This document shows, piece by piece, positions 56,366 to 64,000 of a DNA stretch of 64,000 nucleotides; position 1 is the first letter of the stretch; each line of letters opens with the position of its first letter. Location: assembly GCA_037127315.1 (NCBI GenBank), contig JBBBDQ010000419.1, positions 6,304,501-6,368,500 on the forward strand, read 5' to 3'. Made by a program: the position numbers and the translations under genes. The stretch comes from Ascarosepion bandense. Taxonomy: Eukaryota; Mollusca; Cephalopoda; Sepiida; Sepiidae. The notes under the pieces were generated by a model that was not told the DNA's origin, searched no databases, and saw only the letters and a list, made by a program, of their open reading frames with translations.

Positions 56366-56879
56366 CTATGCGATGTTGAGGCTAATTTAGAACTTTATTG
56401 CTAGGACACGCATTGCTATTTCCACGGAGTCGAATCATCTTTATTTCCGCCCGTATTCCAAATGTAAGAACCAATAGAAATGTTTTTCCCCAAGACCTAC
56501 CATTATGTAGAACAATCTCTCGCACGTTTGGTTTCCTAAACAATGCGGAAGGTGACTAAAACAATAATTATTTCGATAAGAATTCCGTCTAAATCTATTA
56601 TGCAAATCAGATAAACCTGAATAACACAAAATCATCTTTAAAAAATTGTCAAATTTCGAATGATTAATTTAGATATTAAAACAATGCTGGAGATTATTTT
56701 CAAATAGTTTCAACATATTTTTATTAAAGTTATTATATTTAGTATAAAAACGGCAATGTGAAGTTATTATGCAGATTAAACTAATGTTAGTTTAAGGCCA
56801 CTGGAATATAATAAAAACTAGTTTTTCTTCTTTTTTTTAGTACTATGTTGATCATGAATAATTGAAAGAATCTTAAAAA

Positions 56880-57480
56880 TGTTGAAAAACAGAAAATAAA
56901 GTTGTTGAGTGAGGAAATGTCCACACTGGAGATATCAAAATAGATTTGCAGAACGATAAAGAGGGTTGTTGAAAATATAACTAAGTTGTGAACTAGAAGC
57001 AAAGGAAAAAGCTTTAAGAACTTTCCTCCTTAAGGGGAACGTAAACAAAAGCGAGTTATAGAGAATAAAAAACAAATCTTTTGAGGGAAACAAGAAGAAC
57101 AAAAATTGTAGAATTCATGGCAAAAAGGAACCTGTCAAGAAATCTTCCAGACAAACTCGTCTCTGTAAAGCACATATTTTAAAATGTCGAAATTGAAGAA
57201 AGAAAGACATGAAAACTGATTTTTTAAAAGTAATTTTCATGGACGAATTTCGGGTGATACTGGATGAACCTGAGAGAGGGGCCAAAAGATAGATTTTATC
57301 TGATGCAGATGTGCATGTTACTAAAAGAAAGCAGCAAGATGTAGACAGTGTGATGATATGGGATAGAAATGTTGACCAAACAATTATTGAATTATTCATA
57401 ATCAATGAAAGTGTAAAATTTAACAGTGTTCGCTTTTGCGATTTCATTTAAAACCACCATGTCGGAAATTAAATGCGTTG
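56880..57480 (+). pseudogene. Tc1-like transposase, dead
   Basis: Interrupted frames give a ICRTIKRVVENITKL..RSKGKSFKNF segment (end of the DNA-binding domain), SSRQTRLCKAHIL, the catalytic VIFMDEFRVILDEPE block at about 57235 and QQDVDSVMIWDRNV followed by IINESVKFNSV..CDFI. This order is typical of Tc1 transposases (first D not clearly seen, DE block present). At least three stops and the C-terminal catalytic residue region after 57450 lost. Terminal inverted repeats not found. Confidence 0.7.
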
Positions 57481-57719
57481 AAGTAAAAAACAAAAAACAA
57501 AAAAACTCAGTGGATAATAGAGTGCTAGCTGTTATTGGGAAGAACGTAACTAAGTTAAGATGCATATTTTTAATGACACATATGTGTCGGTAGGTTTCGA
57601 GATTTACGAAATGGATTTACAACTGACATATTTTAATTTATTTGTTTAAATATAATTTTTAATAGATACTCGTATTTGAGAAGATACTCTGTTCTTAGTA
57701 TATATATATATATATATTC

Positions 57720-57774
57720 GTCATCCACATACAAGCCTGTTTCACTGTATCACAGCTCATCAGTGTAGCTAGAC
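57720..57774 (-). ncRNA. Hammerhead ribozyme, type I, with compensatory changes
   Basis: Core CUGAUGA and GAAA intact. Stem I is CUACA/UGUGG instead of CCGUA/UGCGG, stem II GCUGU/ACAGU (one G-U), stem III ACA/UGU around GGCU, cleavage nucleotide A (57730). Pair 1.3 changed from G-C to A-U, and neighbours changed between G-U and G-C or C-G, so pairing is kept although the sequence differs. Predicted cleavage is between 57730 and 57729 on the reverse strand. Confidence 0.85.
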
Positions 57775-57945
57775 ATCTACTTACTTCTGGCCGGGATCAA
57801 AACTCGACCGATTTGGTGTCAGTCAGAGTCGCTAACCCCTAAGCCATAGGCTCATGGAACCAGCGAAGGGAAATTTTAGCGTGTTATATATAAGTGGTGC
57901 ATATATACGCCAGTCACCGAAAGAACTCAATTCATTGCCGAAGAG
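57720..57945 (-). mobile_element. tRNA-hammerhead SINE, full copy
   Basis: Reverse strand: AATGAATTGAGTTCTTTCGG start, ACACGCTAAAAT, a tRNA-like head with A-box region TATGGCTTAGGGGTTAGCG and B-box-like GAGTTTTGATCCCGG, linker, hammerhead ribozyme and a TA tail (57701-57719). The tRNA-like part is clearly diverged from 43760 while the layout is the same. Confidence 0.75.
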
Positions 57946-58031
57946 TTATGCATAAATCGCAGAAGTGGTATCTGTTTTTATTTCAATTTTTCTTTCTAGA
58001 GAGCTCAATCGTAATGAGCGCATAATATTTG

Positions 58032-58054
58032 CGTCATCTACATAGAAGCCTGTT

Positions 58055-58111
<57 letters not shown>
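58032..58111 (-). ncRNA. Hammerhead 3' half joined to (TA)n
   Basis: The reverse strand reads (TA)n then TCGAAACAGGCTTCTATGTAGATGAC. The GAAA core and stem I 3' strand are there, but the 5' core is replaced by a 52-bp TA tract where stem II should be. Inactive as it stands. Confidence 0.5.
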
Positions 58112-58114
<3 letters not shown>

Positions 58115-58333
58115 TAAAAACAAAAATAGACTGATTTACAAAAAAATTTTTTGTGACGTAAATTTCTCAAATCTTAACCGTTATTTATTTTTTTTAATTT
58201 TTTTTTATTCCTCTTTTTAATCTTATTTTTATTCTTTTTTTGGAATATGGACTGTTGCTGAGGATACGTGAGATCTATCTTTGGGGTTTCATGTTGAAAT
58301 GTTCATTTAACATTTTTGAATTTTGAAAATTTA

Positions 58334-58340
<7 letters not shown>

Positions 58341-58394
<54 letters not shown>

Positions 58395-58535
58395 CGCATA
58401 TTTTCCGAACAAAATTTCTGAAAAATATTCAGGCCGGTATATATATATATATAAATTTTGTTCGGAAAATATGCGTCATTCGGCAGGAATTGAACCTGTG
58501 ACTCTTAACAATACATACATGTGTTATTCGTTTTA
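58341..58535 (-). repeat. 24-bp perfect inverted repeat beside a tRNA B-box-like sequence
   Basis: Arms at 58394-58417 and 58453-58476 (ACGCATATTTTCCGAACAAA core) are exact inverses around a 35-nt TA-rich spacer. On the reverse strand they follow CAGGTTCAATTCCTGCC, a close match to a tRNA T-arm/B box. Possibly a third SINE type ending in a hairpin. Confidence 0.5.
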
Positions 58536-58599
58536 TGTGATTTACATTATTTCAGACTGTAGATGTGAACTGTGGCTAAGAAAATACTCTTCACTTATT

Positions 58600-59260
58600 G
58601 TTCTAATGTTTAACTCCATACAAGGATTGTAAAGCCACTAAGACACAACGGAATGTAGACTGTGGAAGTATTAGGAACATAAAAATTACTAATGAACGAG
58701 AAAAGATTAATCAGAAGGAGAGTAGAGAGTGATTGACATTACATATAAACTTTTCAAGATTAAAGTTGGCTCGAAATCATAGAGCTGGAAGAGAGTACCA
58801 CAAGCAGGAAGTACGAGAAAAGAAACTGTAGCCATAGAATTTACGGTTACATATAGCCAGCTTACCTGTAAATTGATGAGATCTAAACGTTAGTCTAGTA
58901 CTGTGCTTAAATTCATAAAATCTTGGTACCATTATGATTAGCTCTTCCGAACAATTACCATGAAAGTATTTATAAAAAAGGCAAAAATGAAAGCTAACGG
59001 TGGCAGGAAAGTGTCTAAACCAGATCAAGACTAATAATATAGCTGATTAGTTTTTGGATTTTATCAGGAGCTCAAAGATAAGTAGCAACACCGGACCATA
59101 TGTAACAGCAATATTCTACGAATGAGTGACCTATAGATATGTAAGATAGATTCTGGAGAGAAAAATTTTTCTCACATGACACAGTGAACATACCTTCTTA
59201 GCAGAGCGTGAATTGTGATTAAAACAATAATCTTTTAGTTTTTCTTGGGTGTGAGCTATG
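58600..59260 (-). pseudogene. Jockey/CR1-like LINE, old copy
   Basis: The reverse strand encodes SFHFCLFYKYFHGNCSEEL, VPRFYEFKHSTRL, FFSRTSCLWYSLP-like residues (58777-59028), with decayed upstream parts to about 59260 and a 3' UTR of the AAAGCCACTAAG subtype at 58630. 59270-60120 shows no feature apart from a short (GAA)n(CAA)n at 59822-59850. Confidence 0.65.
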
Positions 59261-60299
59261 GATAAAACGGAAGCTTTCAATAAGTCATAGACTAGATCTT
59301 CTTTTCACGTCTGTTGATTCGTCTGTATACAGCTTTCATGTCATCACTCAGGGACATAATAATCAAATGAATTTCCAATCTTTCAAAGAATCAGTCAAGC
59401 CAGAAATTCATAAACATTTCATATTTTTGTGCGCCTGGTCAGTCATTTTTGCTTTTTGCATTTTGCATAGAAATTTAATTTTCTTCAAAGTGGCAACCGT
59501 TTTCACGCCTTTGCGAAATTGGAAATGATGAACATATTTATTCACCTGAACAATATAAAGCATTAGAAGTTTCAAACAAATCTTCCAAGAGAAAAATAAG
59601 CAAAAGACGCAGGTAAAAAGTTAGAATCTGTCCACACCTGTTGTTCACTTTTCTTTGAAACGATGGGTTGTGTCAGGGTGGCTAATTTTTCACCTGTCCT
59701 CACTGCATGTAAGAACGCTTTATCGACTATTTCTGTTTCTTTTGTCTGTGTATTGGGACGTATGCGCATGTGCGTGGGTTCGTGTCGAGTGAACGATAAA
59801 AGGAGAGAAATAAAAAGTAAAAGAAGAAGAAGAAGAAGAACAACAACAACAATATTCAGAAACTGTCTATAGACAAGCCACGGCATACGCAAGAACATTA
59901 GCATGACAGGCTGTTATTTTTTCTATCTTTTTGTTCCTCGCCTCTCTTTAGTGCGTCTCAAGCATCGCCATGACAGTGTCCAGCTGCAGAAGACGCGTAC
60001 ACGCGCCACTCATTTACTGTCGATGAGTGTCATCGCCTGTTTCATAATTTCAAGGGAGTCCAGGTCAAAGGCAAGCCGCTTTCTACTTTCTTACCTTTAA
60101 ATAGATCAAACAATTTTGATTCTTATTAGTCGCCTTAACTTGTCTCGGGAGGCCGGACTTGATCCGGCCAACGGCATGTCATGTGTGAAGAGAGTAAACT
60201 TGGTTTCTTTTGCTTCTGTGTCTTTATTGTCTGCGGAAGCCTGTCATTTGAGAAATGGCGGTCAGCTTAAAACATATATTTCCCTTAATTTTCTGCATA

Positions 60300-60302
60300 A
60301 TA

Positions 60303-60354
<52 letters not shown>

Positions 60355-60411
60355 CTCTTTCTCTCTTTCTATCTTTCTATATATCTCGGTTAGTTTCTTT
60401 CTTTCTTTCTT

Positions 60412-60457
<46 letters not shown>

Positions 60458-60469
60458 CTAGTTTGTTCA

Positions 60470-60510
<41 letters not shown>

Positions 60511-60530
60511 CTCTCTCTCTCTAATGTTTG
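60300..60530. repeat. (CT)n, (TTTC)n and (TATC)n compound microsatellite
   Basis: Contains the interruption TAGTTTGTTCATATC also seen, with variation, in the arrays at 1640 and 54620. Confidence 0.95.
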
Positions 60531-60579
60531 TTCGTTTGCTTGTCTACTCTGTATATGCACCAACTTATATTAAACCACA

Positions 60580-60870
60580 TTTCTGTTGCACCATGTCTCT
60601 TCTTCATCTTTGAGCAAATTGTCGGATATTCGCTGCTATATAAAAGAACTGATATGACACAAATGTTCAGCCCCATTTAATTAGTTTCTAAAAAAATTTT
60701 CTTGATTCTTAATAATTTTCTTAACCCCTAGAATGCAACTTTCGCAATTTTAATATCCCTTTTGATATCGGTGTCACATTTTCCTTTCTCTGTAAAAGCC
60801 CGTCCGATATTATTAAATGTTTGTACTTGTCTGATTTTGGTACCATCCTGGCAATCCTCAATCTCAGATC
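60580..60870 (-). pseudogene. RTE-like LINE, decayed
   Basis: The reverse strand carries the family order (CACCATGTCTCTTCTTCATC, ATTCGCTGCTATAT, ATTTTCTTGATTCTTAATA, GATATCGGTGTCACA, GTTTGTACTTGTCTGATTT). No open frame. Confidence 0.55.
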
Positions 60871-60876
60871 AGTCAG

Positions 60877-61170
60877 TCAGTTCAGTGCCATACTTGAAAC
60901 ACGCTCGGGCGATCATGTCTCGAAAGAGACATGACTGACTGGGCAGAAGATTATCCCGCAGTAAGTTGCCATTGCTTTCTGCGGTAGACTGGTTGCCAGC
61001 CAAGGCTATAGAACCCAATCTGTTCTGTTATTTAACCCATAACTGGAAGGAAGAGACGGATTAATACCTTTCCCAAGGTTATTTGCAAGTAAGTGAATGC
61101 AAGGAATTCAACTGGAATTCGAACTCAGCTCCCCGATTTCTCGTTCCGAGCCGATATCTACTGCACCACA
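60877..61170 (-). mobile_element. tRNA-SINE, near full length
   Basis: Main family, complete from the CAGTCAGTCAG tail to the head at about 61165, with an intact hairpin. 61180-61740 holds no feature I can support. Confidence 0.9.
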
Positions 61171-61741
61171 GTGTACATCATACTGATGAGAAACAGTTTT
61201 AATGTTCCACGAAATATAATTATTTTCAGAGCAGCTACATGCATATTAAAACACACGTATAACAGAAAAATTAAGAAGTCGAATTCTATCGCTCCTGCCT
61301 TAAAAACTGTTCTGATTTCAAACGTAGATGAAAAAAAAAAATACTTCCTCGCTCAGTTAGTCACGTAAAACTTGTGGCACATACTTAATAATCAAACCGG
61401 ATACACAGGAAGGCATAAGTACGTAAATAAATATGTACTCCCGATGGATGTACGTGAAATTATTGATGTATGTATAAGTGAATGACTTAATTTACAAGTG
61501 TATAAAAGCGTGTAAACACTCTTCCTGAACTGAATCTACGATAGGGTCGGTTTCGTTCACCTCTCCCCGCAGTTGTACAGTTCGGATGTATGCCTGAATG
61601 TCACATCTGTGACTGTTTAATCATTCCAGGCTCAAATGGTACACAGTAATTGGTAGGACATACCGCGCCCATCTCATATATCGAGTGTGGTTGTAGACAT
61701 AGGGCCGATGAACTAAGGCACATAAATGGTAGTTTTTTGCA

Positions 61742-62041
61742 GACGTTGTGGTGCAGTGGATATCGGCTCGGAACGAGAAATCGGAAAGCCGAGTTCGAAT
61801 TCCAGTCAATTTTGTTGTATTCACTTGCGCTCAGATACTCTTGTGAAAAGTATCAATCCATCCCTTCCCTCTCTGGGTTAAATAAGAGGATAGATTTGGT
61901 TCTATAGCCTTGGTCGGGAACCAGTCTAACGCAGAAAGTAATTGCAACCTACTGCGGGATAATCTTCTGTCCAGTCAGTCATGTCTCTAAAGAGACATGA
62001 TCGCCCAAGCGTTTATCACATATGCCACTTAACTGACTGAT
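61742..62041 (+). mobile_element. tRNA-SINE, near full length
   Basis: Main family; intact A and B boxes, hairpin CATGTCTCTAAAGAGACATG (loop mutated to a self-complementary form), end CACTTAACTGACTGA. It abuts the gypsy fragment. Confidence 0.9.
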
Positions 62042-62042
62042 G

Positions 62043-62945
62043 CTTATAATGGCTTATGTCATGCAGCAAACGCAGAATCTCTTCGGTACTGATTGGATGG
62101 AAGCGTTTGATTGATTCAATATTCCTATCGACACATTTTGTAACAATGTTGTTGGATCATCTAATTACACAAAAAATTCCAAACGGGATTTAAAGGCAAA
62201 TCTCCCAGATATTATTTCTGAAGGTCTAGAATTTTGTTCTAAGGTTAAAGCAAAGCTTGAGTTAAAAGAAAAGCTAATTCCAATGTTTCGACCTAAAAGA
62301 CCGGTGCCATTCGCCGTAGTAGAAGACATAGACAAAGAGTTAAAACGTCTAGAAAAAAATAGGCATTATAGAAAAAACAGATTACAGTCAATGGGCGAGT
62401 CCAAAAGTCAGTCAGTCAAGTGCCATACGTGATACACGCTTTGGGCAATCATATCTCGAAAGAGACATGACAGACTGGGCAGAAGCTTATGCCGCAGTAG
62501 ATTGCCATTGCTTTCTGCAGTAGACTGGTTGCCAGCCAAGGCTATAGAACCCAATTTCTCTTGGTATTTGGATTAATACCTTTCCCAATAATATTTGTGC
62601 GTAAGTGAATGCAAGGAATTCAACTGGAATTCGAACTCGGCTCCCCGACTTGTCGTTCCGCGTCGATATCCACTGCCCCACAACGCACAGTATATATATA
62701 TACACGCTGACTACACCACAGAATTAAATTTGCAAAGCTGAATGAAGGAAAAATATTTTCTAGATTAAACCTGTCAGAAGTATATTTACTAATTTCGATG
62801 GACGTGGAGTGTGCAAAAATATTAACTATAAATACGCACAAGGGTCTTTTTAAATTTACAAGATTACCGTTCAGAGTAATAGTAGCACCCGTAATTTTTC
62901 CACACAGAGATACAAAGGAGCTTCGTAATAGCGAAAGGAGACTTC
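62043..62945 (+). pseudogene. Ty3/gypsy retrotransposon pol fragment, split by a SINE
   Basis: First part (62043-62405): NLFGTDWMEAF from the protease-RT boundary, ISEGLEFCSKVKAKLELKE, then FRPKRPVPFAVVEDIDKEL, with an in-frame TGA at about 62110 and a 1-nt loss at about 62365 before the YSQWASP motif. Second part (62700-62945): FAKLNEGKIFSRLNLSEVYLL and INTHKGLFKFTRLPF, the RT motif A and B region. The motif A aspartate is asparagine (RLNLSE). About 30 residues between the parts are missing at the SINE insertion. No RNase H or integrase follows. Confidence 0.85.
62407..62690 (-). mobile_element. tRNA-SINE inserted in gypsy pol
   Basis: Reverse-strand copy of the main family, with a ~30-bp internal deletion after the GCTATAGAACCCAAT region, bounded by a TA tract at the head side (62691-62700). 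62950-63320 shows nothing recognisable. Confidence 0.9.
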
Positions 62946-63329
62946 TAAAAGTAAGAATTAAGTATTACTAGAAATTACTAGAATTTCTTTGCAATACGCT
63001 GACGTGTGTTGAAATCCCCACAGTATTGTTGAAGTTATCGCTAAAATTTTTTGTCGAGATTTTAAAATTCTACGTTTTATTTGAATAAACAGATTCATTG
63101 AGAAAAGCACTTTGACAAAAACCCAACTTTGCAATTTAATAATTTCTTTAATTTTATTTTACTTCATAGGACTTCATTGTAAACAATATTTTTTAAGAAA
63201 ATTTATTTTTTCCTTTTTTCCTTTTCTTAGGAAATTCTTAGGAAATTCTTAGGATTTCTTACTTTCAATCGTGCAGCATACAACTGGACATGTGTGAATA
63301 CTTCTTTCTGGAATCAAATTTCAACAGTT

Positions 63330-63747
63330 TGAAGCCTTTGACATTATGATTTGTTTATAGTTTTCATAAACGCAGCGGAAACTGGAAATTATTTTCCTTA
63401 TTGATTTCACGGGGATTCTAGCAGCATTCGCCAGAACCATGCTGGATGTTTCTTCATCAGTTGCACTCTTTCGTCGACCACATCTCTCACGGTCAGCATC
63501 TGATCCAGTTTCTTGGAAACGATTGATCAAACGACAGACAGTGGTATGTCCTACGGTTTTTCTCGCTCAGGATGATTGCGCTTGAATTCTTGAGCTACAG
63601 AGCGGTATGTTGTCCCATCTTTTCCAAACATAAAAACCAATTTAACACTTTGTATTTTTAGTTTCTCAGATATATCAGATCAAATTTGAAACATAGAAAA
63701 AATAAAAATTAGTATATGGTGCACGACTTCTGGGACACGCTGTATTA
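63330..63747 (-). pseudogene. mariner-like transposase remnant
   Basis: The reverse strand starts with a TIR-like TACAGCGTGTCCCAGAAGTC (63728-63747) beside TA. A helix-turn-helix frame follows: FGKDGTTYRSVAQEFKRNHPE, a frameshift, then TVGHTTVCRLINRFQETGSD, RKSATDEE and SIRKIISS. This resembles the DUF4817-type N-terminal domain of IS630/Tc1/mariner-group elements. The catalytic domain is gone. Confidence 0.6.
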
Positions 63748-63963
63748 ATCCACCCCAAGAAATTATAAGTTTTAAATCAGTCTGTTTATTTTTTATTAAT
63801 TTTTTGGCACACTTTTGAAATTTTAAATAAAAAATTGATTGATCATAGTCATAACGGGCGCTCAAAACGTTCACCCTCTACATTAACACATGCATCAATT
63901 CTCTTTCTGTGTTTAAAGAATACGATGTACTGATTATGTGTTAATCGTTAGCTCCCGGCTTAT

Positions 63964-64000
63964 TTTTCTTACTGATTTCACGGGGCTTCTAGCAACATTC
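63964..64000 (-). pseudogene. Second mariner-like copy running off the window
   Basis: CTTACTGATTTCACGGGGCT matches 63397-63430 in the same orientation, so another copy of the same remnant starts here. 63750-63960 contains its likely spacer, with no other feature. Confidence 0.5.

Noticed and set aside
60116..60613. 165-codon frame
   Set aside because: Mostly microsatellite translation (SLSL, YLSI) with no domain.
1..64000. CRISPR arrays, operons, bacterial promoters or phage genes
   Set aside because: The tandem repeats lack unique spacers of fixed length, and the sequence is clearly animal.

Overview
This is eukaryotic, repeat-saturated DNA with no recognisable intact host gene. The window is AT-rich, has many (TA)n, (GATA)n, (CA)n and (GA)n tracts, long non-coding stretches, and is built almost entirely from transposable elements of different ages, several nested in one another. 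The combination of a roughly 300-bp tRNA-derived SINE ending in ACTGACTGAC, two LINE families (one Jockey/CR1-like, one RTE/BovB-like), mariner and Tc1 pseudogenes, and minisatellites is what I would expect of a coleoid cephalopod, most likely an octopus. That assignment is inference from repeat style, not from a diagnostic gene.

Layout. 1-5 kb: LINE end split by a solo LTR, GATA array, Helitron remnant, G-tract, then a LINE 3' end with poly(A). 5-13 kb: RTE fragments, a mariner remnant, and a SINE split by a Jockey-like LINE. 13-16 kb: SINEs and a nine-unit 75-bp tandem array with an open frame. 16-19 kb: an inverted-repeat-bounded tRNA-like element and two hammerhead ribozymes 261 bp apart. 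20-29 kb: RTE, mariners, second solo LTR, a 5S rRNA sequence beside a SINE, and a minisatellite. 29-32 kb: two Helitrons with 3' hairpin and CTAG end. 32-39 kb: RTE and Jockey-like copies, and a 1543-bp inverted-repeat DNA transposon with an 8-bp target duplication inside a minisatellite. 39-47 kb: SINEs, a LINE inside a tandem array, a tRNA-hammerhead SINE, and the longest reverse-transcriptase remnant. 47-64 kb: a possible 52-nt host exon, more SINEs and tandem arrays, a Tc1 pseudogene, a second full tRNA-hammerhead SINE with compensatory base changes, a Ty3/gypsy pol fragment split by a SINE, and mariner-like remnants at the end.

The most interesting signal is a short element family (copies near 18.1, 43.8, 44.3, 51.1 and 57.8 kb) that joins a tRNA-like head to a 55-56-nt type I hammerhead ribozyme at its 3' end. 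Two loci differ in sequence while keeping the ribozyme core and stems. No protein-coding gene appears functional; all transposase and reverse-transcriptase frames carry stops, frameshifts or truncations.
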